Shown: positions 54,675-63,869 of the stretch, piece by piece | Layout: each line of letters starts with the position of its first letter | Numbering within the stretch: position 1 is the first letter of the stretch | DNA from: an uncultured Kiloniellaceae bacterium | Lineage (GTDB): Bacteria > Pseudomonadota > Alphaproteobacteria > Kiloniellales > Kiloniellaceae | NCBI GenBank assembly: GCA_947493695.1 | Contig: CANLSF010000001.1 | Location: 868,001 to 932,000 of the forward strand | Direction of reading: 5' to 3' | Length of the DNA: 64,000 bases | Notes under the pieces: model-generated | Database searches by the model: none | Told to the model about the DNA's origin: nothing | The model's input: only the letters and a program-made list of their open reading frames with translations | Position numbers and translations under genes: made by a program

Positions 54675-55301
54675 TCAGGCCGTTTGCCGTCCCAATGCCG
54701 TGAAGGCGCCCGCGCCGATCAGACAGCCTGCGCCGAGCCGGTTCACGAACTTCAGGGTGGTCGGGTTTTTCAGTCCGTCGCGCAGTTTCCCGCAGAGCAG
54801 GACCCAGAGCAGGTTGCTGATCAGCACCATGGCCAGGAAGGTGATCTCGATGGTGATGATCTGGGCCAGCGCCGGTTCGGCGGGATTGATGAACTGCGGC
54901 AGAAAGGCCACGAAGAAGACGATGTCCTTCGGATTGAAGGCCGTCACCAGAAAGGCCTGCCGGAACACGGTGAGCCTGCTTTTGTTTCGGGACGTCGTCT
55001 CCGGCTCCACCGGTTTTGCATCCGTTCGCCACATCTGAATGCCCAGCCAGATCAGATAGGCAGCGCCCAGGACTTTCATGATGGAGAAGAGCGTTGCAGA
55101 GGCGGTCAGGATTGCGCCCGCGCCCATAAGGGAAACCGTCATGGCAGCGAAGTCGCCAAGGACGACACCGGGGATTGCTGCGATGGAGACCGAACGGCCC
55201 TGCCCGAGTGTGTAGCTGAACAGCAGCATGACGACCGGGCCGGGAATGGCGAGCAGCACAGCGCTCGCGGCAACAAAAGCAAGCCAAACTTCGGATGTCA
55301 T
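54675..55301 (-). CDS. LysE family amino-acid/metabolite exporter
   Basis: 208 residues, about six membrane segments. LysE/RhtB signature: LAIPGPVVMLLFSYTLGQGR at the start, KVLGAAYLIWLGIQMWR, and FLVTAFNPKDIVFFVAFLPQF. It exports amino acids or similar small molecules. A divergent LysR regulator lies 170 bases away and probably controls it, as with LysE and LysG. Its last codons are also present as a fragment near 47.95 kb. Confidence 0.92.
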   Translation of the reverse strand: MTSEVWLAFVAASAVLLAIPGPVVMLLFSYTLGQGRSVSIAAIPGVVLGDFAAMTVSLMGAGAILTASATLFSIMKVLGAAYLIWLGIQMWRTDAKPVEPETTSRNKSRLTVFRQAFLVTAFNPKDIVFFVAFLPQFINPAEPALAQIITIEITFLAMVLISNLLWVLLCGKLRDGLKNPTTLKFVNRLGAGCLIGAGAFTALGRQTA

Positions 55302-55471
55302 TTCAGGTCTTCCTTATTTCCGCCGGCAGCGCCGATCGCCATGTTTAAAGCGAAACACGAGCACTGTGATCATAAAAATCCATCGTGTTGGCATAAGGAA
55401 TAGCGGTGTTTTTGCCTTCTGTCAGTTCAGGAATTATGATTAAATCGTAGTTAAACTACGCTATTGGAATT

Positions 55472-56338
55472 ATGGACTGGCGCAAGATACCTTCTCTCGC
55501 GGGGCTTCGGGCCTTTGAGGCGGCGGCCCGGCGCAGGAGCTATTCCGCTGCGGCGCGTGAGCTGAATGTGACCGATGCCGCGATCCGGCAGCATGTACGC
55601 GGACTGGAGGATTTCTTCGGCCTGTCCCTGGCTGTTCGGGATGGGCGCGGCATTGCACTGACGGAAGATGGGGCGAAACTCGCGGCCTCTGTCGAGGCGG
55701 GTTTTCAGATCTTGTCGAGCGGTGCCGAGGCGTTGTTGCAGGATAACGAGGCGCGCCCGCTGAAAATCGCTTTGACCCCTGCCTTTGCCGAGAACTGGCT
55801 GATGCCGCGACTTGGGCAGTTCTGGGTCGACCATCCGGATGTGGAGATCGAACTCTCGCCGAGCCTCAAGACGGTAGACCTGAAAAAGGGCGGGTTCGAT
55901 CTTGCGATCCGCTACGGTCATGGCAACTGGCCGGGCACCCGTTCCGAATTCCTGGCCTCTGCGGAGTATGTGGTCGTTGCGACCGGGGCCTTCATGAAAG
56001 GCCGACGTGCAAACAGCCTCGCCGAGCTGAAAGAGCTGCCCTGGCTTTTTGAGGCCAGCCGGACGGAACATCAGATCTGGGCGGAAGAACGAGGTATCCG
56101 CTTTCATGCGGAGCAGAACCGCTTCTATCCGACGAATTCGCTGGTCCTCTCGGCGGCGCGTGCAGGCTATGGATTGTCTCTGCAGGCGCGGGCGCTGGTC
56201 GAGAGGGATCTCGGCGAAGGCCGCCTGGTCGAGGTCTTCTCGGAAGATCCGGGAAGCCTCGGCTATTACACCCTTACGCAGTCCAATCCCCCGGAAAAGG
56301 TGAAGCTCTTTACCCGCTGGCTGAAGGGAGCTGCGTGA
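55472..56338 (+). CDS. LysR family transcriptional regulator (GcvA-like)
   Basis: 288 residues. The winged HTH is IPSLAGLRAFEAAARRRSYS with AARELNVTDAAIRQHVRGLE; the effector domain spans about 95-285 with FDLAIRYGHGNWPG, the GcvA-like motif. It is transcribed away from the lysE gene, and the 170-base gap is AT-rich, fitting a shared control region. Confidence 0.92.
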   Translation: MDWRKIPSLAGLRAFEAAARRRSYSAAARELNVTDAAIRQHVRGLEDFFGLSLAVRDGRGIALTEDGAKLAASVEAGFQILSSGAEALLQDNEARPLKIALTPAFAENWLMPRLGQFWVDHPDVEIELSPSLKTVDLKKGGFDLAIRYGHGNWPGTRSEFLASAEYVVVATGAFMKGRRANSLAELKELPWLFEASRTEHQIWAEERGIRFHAEQNRFYPTNSLVLSAARAGYGLSLQARALVERDLGEGRLVEVFSEDPGSLGYYTLTQSNPPEKVKLFTRWLKGAA

Positions 56339-56382
56339 TCCCTGTGAAACTTTGAGCGGGGGCCTCGGGAGGCCTGGCCTGA

Positions 56383-57384
56383 TTACTTCCAGACCTGCGC
56401 CGCGATCCGCTTGAAGTTGCCGCCTAGAATGCCGGCGATGTCGGTCTCGGTGAAGCCGGTCTTCGCGAGCTCTCCGGTGACCTCCGGCAGGCGGCGGATG
56501 TCGAGATAGCTGACGCCCTTCTCGTAGCCGGTGCCCGGCGGCCAGTAATAGGGATCGCGGGCGATGGTCTCCGCGATGTCGCTGGTTTCTTTTGCGTCCG
56601 GGCTCTCGGTTTTGGGCGCGTAGTCCAGGCTGATACCGACATGCTGCGGGCCGGTCAGTTCGGCGACATAGGCCGCGTGCCGGGCGACGTTCGCCGGACT
56701 GGCGTCTTTTTCACCCAGAAAGAGGCTCACGCCGTTGATGCCGATGACCCCACCGGTCGCGGCACAGGCCTTGATCTGCTCGTCGGTGATGTTGCGGCCA
56801 TGATCGACCAGGGTCTTCGGGTTGGAGTGGGAGAAGACCACCGGGGCGGAGGAACGTTCCATGGCGGCCATGGTGGTTTTGAACCCGCTGTGGGAGCAGT
56901 CCACCACCATCCCGACCCGGTTCATCTCGTCGATGACCTGGCCGCCGAAATCGGTCAGCCCGCTGTCCTCGTCGTGACAGCCGGAGCCCGCCAGGTTGTT
57001 ACGATTGTAAGCAAAGAGCATGTGGCGGACGCCCAGATCGTAATAGAACTGCACCATGTCGAGGCGGCCATTCAGGGCGTTCATACCCTCGATGTCGAAG
57101 GTCACGGCCATCTTGCCCTCGGCACGGGCGGCGTCGATGTCGGCGACGCTTGAGACCAGCCGGCAGAAGGGCACTTCGAGCGGCAGGCGGCGGCGCAACG
57201 CGGCGATGTTTTCGATGGTGCGGGTCCAGGCCTTGACGTCGAAGCCGACATTGATCGAGAGGTAATCGACCCCGGCTTCGCGCCAGGGCGTGAGCAGCGG
57301 TAAAAGAGGCGCGTCCGGCAGCATTTCGAAGCCGCAGTGATCGTCCCAGATCAGGCTGTCCTTGTAGACGGCGGCAGTATCCAT
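56383..57384 (-). CDS. Membrane dipeptidase (peptidase M19 family)
   Basis: 333 residues, TIM-barrel. The metal-site pieces are DDHCGFE (about residues 14-20, first His), FDIEGMNAL (Glu), DCSHSG (His), and FSHSNPKTL (His); VGISLDYAP holds the late Asp. Microbial M19 enzymes split dipeptides including L-D or D-L forms. HCGF replaces the usual HND at the first site, so one ligand is changed; activity or specificity may differ. 34 bases after the SH3 gene on the same strand. Confidence 0.88.
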   Translation of the reverse strand: MDTAAVYKDSLIWDDHCGFEMLPDAPLLPLLTPWREAGVDYLSINVGFDVKAWTRTIENIAALRRRLPLEVPFCRLVSSVADIDAARAEGKMAVTFDIEGMNALNGRLDMVQFYYDLGVRHMLFAYNRNNLAGSGCHDEDSGLTDFGGQVIDEMNRVGMVVDCSHSGFKTTMAAMERSSAPVVFSHSNPKTLVDHGRNITDEQIKACAATGGVIGINGVSLFLGEKDASPANVARHAAYVAELTGPQHVGISLDYAPKTESPDAKETSDIAETIARDPYYWPPGTGYEKGVSYLDIRRLPEVTGELAKTGFTETDIAGILGGNFKRIAAQVWK

Positions 57385-57418
57385 GATGGCTCTTCTCCGG
57401 CGGGTGTTCGGGCTGTCT

Positions 57419-57997
57419 TTATTTGATGTCTTCGTTCGGATAGACGCCGAAAAAGTCCTGGTTGCGGAGCCAGCCGCTCCGGCCGGCGATCTCGATCCGG
57501 CACCAGGGCCCTGTGCATTCCATCAGGCGTCCGATCACTCCGGCTTCGGCCTGCAGCAGTGCCTGCGCGTTTTCTTCCGGGCCGGCGCGCAAAGTCTTGG
57601 TGCCGTCCTTGATCATGACCGTGCGCTTGCCGCGCAGCATGTTCCGGTGCACCCAGCCCACGGTGCCTTCCCAGTCGCGGACCTGCCGCCAGGTGTCGAA
57701 CTCGGCAATGATCTCGACCGGCATGTCGTCACGCCGATAGACCCACTCGATCGGATACCGCAGGCCCGGCCCCTTGCGCAGGTTGACCTTCGGCTTGGCG
57801 AGCGAGACGTAGCGCGGCAGCGGCAGGCCGCTTTTGCCGACCTTCGCGGCCGGAACCTCTGTCTCTGTGTCCGCTGCCGCAACCGGGGAAGACGCGGGCG
57901 GGAGGATCAGACCCGTGACGAGGATGGAAACAAGGAAACCGGATAACAGAAGCGCGTTCCGGGCTTTCTGGAGGAAATGTGCTGGAAACAGGAACAT
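57419..57997 (-). CDS. SH3-domain protein, exported
   Basis: About 192 residues. An N-terminal signal or anchor (about 12-37) is followed by two SH3b-type segments: KVNLRKGPGLRYPIEWVYRR with GTVGWVHRNML, and KTLRAGPEENAQALLQAEAG with GRSGWLRNQDFFGVYP. Such proteins bind cell-wall peptides or partners in the periplasm. ATG 57997 is chosen; the open frame extends upstream to 58093 but is low-complexity. It is divergent from the dehydrogenase gene, a common alphaproteobacterial pair. Confidence 0.88.
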   Translation of the reverse strand: MFLFPAHFLQKARNALLLSGFLVSILVTGLILPPASSPVAAADTETEVPAAKVGKSGLPLPRYVSLAKPKVNLRKGPGLRYPIEWVYRRDDMPVEIIAEFDTWRQVRDWEGTVGWVHRNMLRGKRTVMIKDGTKTLRAGPEENAQALLQAEAGVIGRLMECTGPWCRIEIAGRSGWLRNQDFFGVYPNEDIK

Positions 57998-58266
57998 GGA
58001 TTTTTCGGCGACTCCCGTCGGCCCCTCAGGGCCTGTTGCTATAGCCAGGGCTGTATTAACAGGGTGCTTTGCAAAACGCGAGGATGATGCCAAAGGCAGA
58101 TGCTCCTGTCGATGGTGAAGGACAGCGGAATTGGCTTTTGGCGCGCTCGGGCCCGTCCGGCAATTTATGGTCGCATCGTGGGGGTGAAACGCGCAGTTGC
58201 GCTGGACAACACCGGCCTGCGCCTGCTATGGCAAAGGCCGTTCAGTCTCCTTATGGATCAGGGCTC

Positions 58267-59253
58267 ATGCCGCAGAAAAAACCCCTCGTTATCGTTACAC
58301 GGCGTCTTCCCGACGTGATCGAAACACGCATGATGGAGCTGTTCGACTGCCGTCTCAATCTGGATGACAAGCCGATGTCGCAGGCCGACCTGATCGCCGC
58401 GATGAAGGAAGCCGACGTCCTGGTGCCGACGGTGACCGACCGGATCGATGCGGGTACCCTGTCTCAGGCGGGTGAGAACCTTCGCCTGATTGCCTCTTTC
58501 GGCACGGGTGTCGATCATATCGATCTGAAAACGGCACGTCAGCGCGGGATCAGCGTGACCAACACGCCGGGTGTCCTGACCGAAGACACTGCCGATATGA
58601 CCATGGCGCTGATGCTCTCCCTGCCCCGCCGCCTGACCGAAGGCGAACGTCTGGTGCGCTCCGGCGACTGGAACGGCTGGAGCCCCACGGGCATGCTGGG
58701 ACACCGGATCTGGGGCAAGCGCCTCGGGATCATCGGGATGGGCCGGATCGGTCAGGCGGTCGCGCGCCGGGCCAAGGGTTTCGGTCTCTCGATCCACTAT
58801 CACAACCGCCGCCGGGTACACCCTGATATCGAGGCGGAGCTGGAGGCGACCTATTGGGAGAGCCTGGATCAGATGCTGTCACGCATGGACATCATCTCGG
58901 TCAACTGCCCCCATACACCCGCGACCTTCCACCTGCTTTCGGCGCGGCGCCTCAAGCTGCTCCACGAGAGCGCCTTTATCGTCAATACCAGCCGTGGCGA
59001 GGTGATCGACGAGAACGCGCTGACCCGGATGCTGACCTCCAAGGAAATTGCCGGCGCCGCTCTCGATGTCTTCGAGCACGAGCCTGCGGTGAACCCCAAG
59101 CTGCTGAAGCTCGACAATGTGGTTCTGCTGCCGCACATGGGCTCCGCGACCATCGAAGGCCGGATCGCCATGGGCGAAAAGGTCATCATCAACATCAAGA
59201 CCTTCGCCGATGGCCACACCGCGCCGGACCGGGTCCTTGAGGCGATGTTCTAG
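58267..59253 (+). CDS. D-2-hydroxyacid dehydrogenase (glyoxylate/hydroxypyruvate reductase type)
   Basis: 328 residues. NAD(P) site GMGRIGQAVARRAKGFG; catalytic Arg in NTSRGEVIDE, Glu in DVFEHEP, and His in LLPHMGSAT. The N-terminal VTRRLPDVIETRMMELFD is typical of D-glycerate dehydrogenases. It interconverts D-glycerate and hydroxypyruvate or glycolate and glyoxylate. ATG 58267 begins the domain; the upstream open frame from 58069 is not family-like. Confidence 0.93.
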   Translation: MPQKKPLVIVTRRLPDVIETRMMELFDCRLNLDDKPMSQADLIAAMKEADVLVPTVTDRIDAGTLSQAGENLRLIASFGTGVDHIDLKTARQRGISVTNTPGVLTEDTADMTMALMLSLPRRLTEGERLVRSGDWNGWSPTGMLGHRIWGKRLGIIGMGRIGQAVARRAKGFGLSIHYHNRRRVHPDIEAELEATYWESLDQMLSRMDIISVNCPHTPATFHLLSARRLKLLHESAFIVNTSRGEVIDENALTRMLTSKEIAGAALDVFEHEPAVNPKLLKLDNVVLLPHMGSATIEGRIAMGEKVIINIKTFADGHTAPDRVLEAMF

Positions 59254-59532
59254 AGGCCTTTTGACTGGAGTTTAATCGGCATCGACCCAGCCGCGTCCCG
59301 CCCCTCATCTTCATTGACGGCCGTTTTTCGGGACGCTCTGCCCCGTTTCTTCGGGTAGGACGTGACGCCGGCGATCCTATCGGCAACCGCCTGCGGAACA
59401 GGCATACCGGGACATATCCTCGTTCCGGCAGACCCTGCAATGAAGCCACGCGCCTTTTATGATTCCAGGTGACCTTGAGTTTGGACGGTGGTTCAGCGAC
59501 AGTGTCCATAGATTCAAAGCCGGGACTTCCAG

Positions 59533-60165
59533 ATGATAGATATTCAGACAATCCTTCTCTTTGGTGCAGCCAGTCTGGCGCTCTGCATAACACCGGGTCC
59601 CGATATGATCCTGGTCGCGGCAAGAAGCGCCGCTCAAGGCCGAAAGGCTGGATTTGTGACGCAGTTCGGTGTCGCCGCCGGATCGGCATTTCACGCGGTT
59701 ATCCTGGCGCTGGGGCTGTCCCAGTTATTCCTGGCGGTGCCATATGCCTATGATCTGGTCCGCTATCTCGGTGCCGCCTACCTGTTGTACCTCGCGTGGC
59801 AGGCGTTTACGGCGCGCGAAGGCTTTTCTTCGCAAACATCTTCCGAGAGGAAACTGTCGCTTTTCGTGATTTTCAAACAGGGTTTTTTCTCCAACCTGCT
59901 GAATCCCAAAGTGGCGCTTTTTTACCTCGCACTTTTCCCGCAGTTTCTGGTCCCGGAAAACGGATCCGTAGGCCTTCAGATCATGGTCCTGGCGATCATC
60001 TTTCAGTTAGTTGATCTGGCCGTTCATGCTGTCGTGATATGGCTGGCCGGAGGTCTGAGGATGCTGTCGGCAAACGGGAAGATCTTTGCCAAGTGGTCAC
60101 GCTACTTCCTCGGGCTTGTTTTTGGCGGACTTGCCGCGAGGCTTATTTTCGACGGCCAGCGATAA
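59533..60165 (+). CDS. LysE family exporter (second copy)
   Basis: 210 residues with six predicted membrane segments. Family marks: LCITPGPDMILVAARSAAQG, LVRYLGAAYLLYLAWQAF and FFSNLLNPKVALFYLALFPQF. It differs clearly from the LysE at 54675, so it is a paralogue, not a recent duplicate. Substrate unknown. No regulator gene is adjacent. Confidence 0.92.
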   Translation: MIDIQTILLFGAASLALCITPGPDMILVAARSAAQGRKAGFVTQFGVAAGSAFHAVILALGLSQLFLAVPYAYDLVRYLGAAYLLYLAWQAFTAREGFSSQTSSERKLSLFVIFKQGFFSNLLNPKVALFYLALFPQFLVPENGSVGLQIMVLAIIFQLVDLAVHAVVIWLAGGLRMLSANGKIFAKWSRYFLGLVFGGLAARLIFDGQR

Positions 60166-60234
60166 TGTTCCCAGAGCAGACATAGATCCCGGGTGAAACA
60201 CACAGCGCGCATTTCATCGCCCCTGTAGCCCGCG

Positions 60235-60651
60235 CTATCCGTCTCGTCCCGGTTCGTCCGGATTGCTGGAGAAGAGTGCGATCTTGTTGCCTTGAGGATC
60301 GCGCAGGTAACCAACATAAAATCGGGGTCCATAGGCGGCACGAAAGCCCGGCGGACCCTCGTCAGAGCCGCCTGCGGCAAGCGCGGCGGCGTGAAGGTCG
60401 CGAACCTGCTTTTGACTGCGGGCCTCGAACGCGATCATCGCCCCGTTCCCGGCCGAGGCCGGCTGTCCATCGAAGGTTGGTTTGACGTAGAAATCCGGCG
60501 GAACGACAGCCTGACCCGGTTGTTCGGGCAGTGTGTAGCTCAGGCCCTCAGGACCTTCCTTCAGCCCGTAATCAAGGGCTGGTAGGAAGGCAGAGTAAAA
60601 GCGTTTCGCACGCGCGATATCATCAGCGCCGACGGTGACGTAGGCAATCAT
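60235..60651 (-). CDS. VOC family protein (glyoxalase/bleomycin-resistance fold)
   Basis: About 138 residues with two beta-alpha-beta-beta-beta units: IAYVTVGADDIARAKRFYSA, FVKPTFDG-like region in the middle, and RAAYGPRFYVGYLRDPQGNK at the end. The usual metal His/Glu sites are only partly visible. ATG 60651 is used; the upstream ATG at 60672 would add seven residues. Function cannot be assigned from sequence. Confidence 0.88.
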   Translation of the reverse strand: MIAYVTVGADDIARAKRFYSAFLPALDYGLKEGPEGLSYTLPEQPGQAVVPPDFYVKPTFDGQPASAGNGAMIAFEARSQKQVRDLHAAALAAGGSDEGPPGFRAAYGPRFYVGYLRDPQGNKIALFSSNPDEPGRDG

Positions 60652-60821
60652 GCTGCGTGTTTCTTTCCGCAAGCTTGGCTATTGCAACGAGATCACTGCA
60701 TTAGGCTAGGCCAAGAGGGAATTCGTCTCAAGAGCTGCTGCGCGAGACGATACATGATCGGTCGTTAAGGCGTGTGGCGACTATGGGCCATGGGCCTGAA
60801 GTGGTCGTTCGGGCTTTTCGG

Positions 60822-61682
60822 CTACTCTTTCGGCTCGGCGCTCAGGGTGCGGAGGATGCCGCGTGACATCTGGGTGCGTTCGGCAAAGTTCGTGGCCTGT
60901 GGTCCGCAGAGTTCGCAAGCGGGGTCGCGCTTGGTCTTGATCTTGCGGAAGGTTGTGGCCAGCGCGTCGTAAAGCAGCAGCGATCCCGAGAGGCTCTCGC
61001 CGACGCCGAGCAATTCCTTGATCACCTCGACCGCCTGCAGGGACCCCATGGTACCGGCCAGTGCGCCAAGCACGCCGACGTCCGCGCAGCTCTGCTTGGG
61101 GTCGCCCTGCTGCGCCCCGAAGAGGCAGCGGTAACAGGGGTGCTCGCCTTCCTCGTGCGCCTTGAAGGTCGCGAGCTGACCGTCGAAGCGCATAATGGCC
61201 GCCGAAACCAGAGTCTTTCCGGCGAGGAAGCTGGCGTCATTGACCAGATAGCGGGTCGTGAAGTTGTCCGAGCCGTCGGCGACCAGGTCGTATTCTTCGA
61301 TCAGGCCGATGGCGTTTTCCGGGGTCAGGCGTTCCTGATGCGCGATCACCCGGACTTCCGGATTGATCTCCGCCAGACGCCGGCGGGCGCTTTCAACCTT
61401 TGGATGGCCGATGGCCGAGGTGTCGTGCAGGATCTGACGCTGAAGATTGGAGAGGTCTACCACGTCATCGTCGATGACGCCGAGAGTGCCGACGCCCGCG
61501 GCTGCCAGATAGCTCAACAAAGGAGAGCCGAGCCCGCCCGCGCCGATCACCAGGACCTTGGATTCGAGCAGTTTTGTCTGTCCTTCGTCACCGATTTCGG
61601 GCAGCACCAGATGGCGTGCGTAACGGTCGATTTGCGCGTCTGAAAAATCCACGGTTGCCTCGTCGGGAAAAGCCTGTCCCAC
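60822..61682 (-). CDS. moeB: MoeB/ThiF/HesA family adenylyltransferase
   Basis: 286 residues. GAGGLGSPLLSYLAAAGVG is the nucleotide site; DDDVVDLSNLQRQILH and the metal-binding pairs CYRC and CELC follow. It adenylates the C-terminal Gly-Gly of a small sulfur carrier (MoaD or ThiS type). No rhodanese domain is present. Placed after cysK on the minus strand, so it may link cysteine sulfur to cofactor synthesis, but no carrier gene is in the window. ThiF or HesA remain possible names. Confidence 0.88.
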   Translation of the reverse strand: MGQAFPDEATVDFSDAQIDRYARHLVLPEIGDEGQTKLLESKVLVIGAGGLGSPLLSYLAAAGVGTLGVIDDDVVDLSNLQRQILHDTSAIGHPKVESARRRLAEINPEVRVIAHQERLTPENAIGLIEEYDLVADGSDNFTTRYLVNDASFLAGKTLVSAAIMRFDGQLATFKAHEEGEHPCYRCLFGAQQGDPKQSCADVGVLGALAGTMGSLQAVEVIKELLGVGESLSGSLLLYDALATTFRKIKTKRDPACELCGPQATNFAERTQMSRGILRTLSAEPKE

Positions 61683-61821
61683 CGATGGACATTGATCTTT
61701 TCGCTTTGGGGTTGTCGTCCCTGATCACCTCAATCAAGAACGAAACTATTCTAACATGTTGAAGCCTTCGAGAGTCCTACTTCGACGACTTCATTTCCTC
61801 ATATAAGGATCCGAGTGCGCG

Positions 61822-62826
61822 TCAGAAACCCTCAAAGAGATCGGTGCTGAGATAACGTTCGGCGAAGGAGGGCAGGATCACGACAATCAGCTTGTCCTTC
61901 ATGTCCGGGCGCGCAGCGATTTCCAGCGCGGCGGCGAGCGCCGCACCGGAGGAAATCCCGACCGGCATACCTTCGATTGCGGCGGCTTCGCGGGCGGTGC
62001 GAAAGGCGGTGTCGTTACCGATCTGCAGAACTTCGTCGATCAGGCTTGTGTCCAGGATGTCGGGCACGAAGCCTGCGCCGATACCCTGGATTTTGTGGGC
62101 GCCCGGTTTTCCTCCAGAGAGGACGGGACTGTCTTCCGGCTCGACCGCAACGATCTTTATGGCGGGATTGCGTTCTTTCAAGGCCCGTCCAACGCCGCTC
62201 AGGGTGCCCCCGGTGCCGACACCCATCACCACCGCGTCGACCTTGCCGTCTGTGTCGCGCCAGATTTCCTCGGCGGTCGCGGTCAGGTGGATCGCCGGGT
62301 TCGCCGGGTTCTTGAACTGTTGCGGGATGACGGCATCCGGAAGCTCCTCGAGAAGCTGTTCGGCCTTGGAGACCGCGCCGCGCATACCCAGCGTGCCGTC
62401 GGTCAGGATCAGTTCCGCGCCCAGGAAGCGTAGCATCTTGCGGCGTTCGACCGACATGGTCTCTGGCATGGTGAGGATCAGCCGGTAACCCTTGGCCGCG
62501 CAGACGAAAGCAAGGGCGATTCCGGTGTTGCCGCTGGTCGGCTCGATAATGGTGGTCTCCGGCCCGATCTTTCCGGCTTTCTCCAGAGCTTCAACCATCG
62601 AGAGGCCGATCCGGTCTTTCACTGAGGTCAGCGGATTGAAGAATTCGCACTTCCCGGCGATCTTCGCCACCGCGCCATGTGCCGCCGCGAGCCGGTGCAT
62701 GCGCACCAGCGGCGTCGCGCCGATGGTTTCCAGAATGTTGTCGTAGATCCGGCCCCGGAACTCAGGTGCGGTTTCGTCGCACTTGGCGTCCAGATCGGCG
62801 GTATGTTCAGGTTTGGGGATGGTCAT
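61822..62826 (-). CDS. cysK: Cysteine synthase A
   Basis: 334 residues. The PLP lysine is in [11 protein letters not shown], the substrate loop is [12 protein letters not shown], and [12 protein letters not shown] binds the PLP phosphate. It makes cysteine from O-acetylserine and sulfide. It follows an Rrf2 gene by 28 bases, a pairing seen in many bacteria where the regulator controls cysteine synthesis. The N-terminal about 25 residues are an acidic extension. Confidence 0.94.
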   Translation of the reverse strand: MTIPKPEHTADLDAKCDETAPEFRGRIYDNILETIGATPLVRMHRLAAAHGAVAKIAGKCEFFNPLTSVKDRIGLSMVEALEKAGKIGPETTIIEPTSGNTGIALAFVCAAKGYRLILTMPETMSVERRKMLRFLGAELILTDGTLGMRGAVSKAEQLLEELPDAVIPQQFKNPANPAIHLTATAEEIWRDTDGKVDAVVMGVGTGGTLSGVGRALKERNPAIKIVAVEPEDSPVLSGGKPGAHKIQGIGAGFVPDILDTSLIDEVLQIGNDTAFRTAREAAAIEGMPVGISSGAALAAALEIAARPDMKDKLIVVILPSFAERYLSTDLFEGF

Positions 62827-62854
62827 AGGGATTGGTCAGACTGCGTTCTTCGCT

Positions 62855-63322
62855 CTAGATCGAGAAGTCGGGTATATCGGGGCCCTCGGACAGCACTTCA
62901 CGGGGAATGCTTTTTTCGCGCGCCTTGTCGCAGAGCTGTTCGATCGTCGTGTGATCGAAGCGCTCCATGATCTCGCGCTGCATGTCGATCCACAAGGGCC
63001 GCACCACCTTGACGCCTATCTCCGAGCCGTCCGGTTCACTGGCCGGATCGATCGTACCCTCGAGTTGCCGCACGATGCGGATGATTTCGCCAACCGAGAT
63101 ACGTCTGCGTTCCCGGGCCAGACGATAGCCGCCGCGCGGCCCACGCTGCCCGGCAAGAATGCCGTGATGCACGAGTTGCTGAAGGACCTGTTCGAGGTAG
63201 CGCCGGGGAATACCCTGGCGCCGCGAAATGTCGCTCGAGCGCACCGTGCCGCTGCCCGCGTGGTAGGCGATATCGACCACGGCCTCAATCGCGAACAGCA
63301 GTTTCTTGGACAGCCGGAGCAT
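62855..63322 (-). CDS. Rrf2 family transcriptional regulator (cysteine-linked type)
   Basis: 155 residues. Winged HTH with SKKLLFAIEAVVDIAYHAG, VRSSDISRRQGIPRRYLEQV and GPRGGYRLARERRRISVGEI. It lacks the three-Cys Fe-S cluster loop of IscR and has only one Cys (in EQLCDKARE). That resembles CymR-type cysteine regulators rather than IscR. It most likely controls the adjacent cysK and moeB (inference). The gene starts 4 bases after the dut stop. Confidence 0.9.
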   Translation of the reverse strand: MLRLSKKLLFAIEAVVDIAYHAGSGTVRSSDISRRQGIPRRYLEQVLQQLVHHGILAGQRGPRGGYRLARERRRISVGEIIRIVRQLEGTIDPASEPDGSEIGVKVVRPLWIDMQREIMERFDHTTIEQLCDKAREKSIPREVLSEGPDIPDFSI

Positions 63323-63326
63323 GGGT

Positions 63327-63806
63327 TTATCCTCCGGTTGCTTGGACGGCCTGAGGTCCTGTGCCGGTCGAGCCGAAGCCCCCGGTGCCGCGTGCCGAGG
63401 CTTCGAGGTCTTCGCTGACCTGCCAGCTTCCCTGCATGCAGGGTGCGATCACCATCTGGGCGATGCGGCTGCCGCGGGTCACGACGTAGGGTTCCTGACC
63501 GTGGTTGATCAGAATGACCCCGACCTCGCCGCGGTAATCCGCATCGACGGTGCCGGGCGAATTCAAAACCGTTACGCCGTTCTTGAGCGCCAGACCCGAG
63601 CGCGGCCGCACCTGGGCTTCATATCCGCCGGGCAGTGCGATCGCGAGACCGCTGGGGATCAGCTTTCGTTCGCCGGGAGCCAGGGTAACGTCGGCATCCA
63701 CGGCGGCCATGAGATCCATGCCTGCGCTTTGCGCCGTCGCGTAGGCGGGCAGATCGAGGTCTGCGCCATGGGGCAGGCGTTTTACGGCGATGGTAACGGG
63801 GTTCAT
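63327..63806 (-). CDS. dut: Deoxyuridine 5'-triphosphate nucleotidohydrolase
   Basis: 159 residues. All five dUTPase motifs: AGMDLMAA (1), RSGLALKNG (2), [10 protein letters not shown] (3), [10 protein letters not shown] (4) and [10 protein letters not shown] (5). It removes dUTP to keep uracil out of DNA. It follows coaBC on the minus strand, a conserved order. Confidence 0.96.
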   Translation of the reverse strand: MNPVTIAVKRLPHGADLDLPAYATAQSAGMDLMAAVDADVTLAPGERKLIPSGLAIALPGGYEAQVRPRSGLALKNGVTVLNSPGTVDADYRGEVGVILINHGQEPYVVTRGSRIAQMVIAPCMQGSWQVSEDLEASARGTGGFGSTGTGPQAVQATGG

Positions 63807-63869
63807 AGAGGCTCCTGCTGGTTTTTTTCCGATCTGCGTGACCGGGTCTGTTTCATTTTATCGGGTTTA

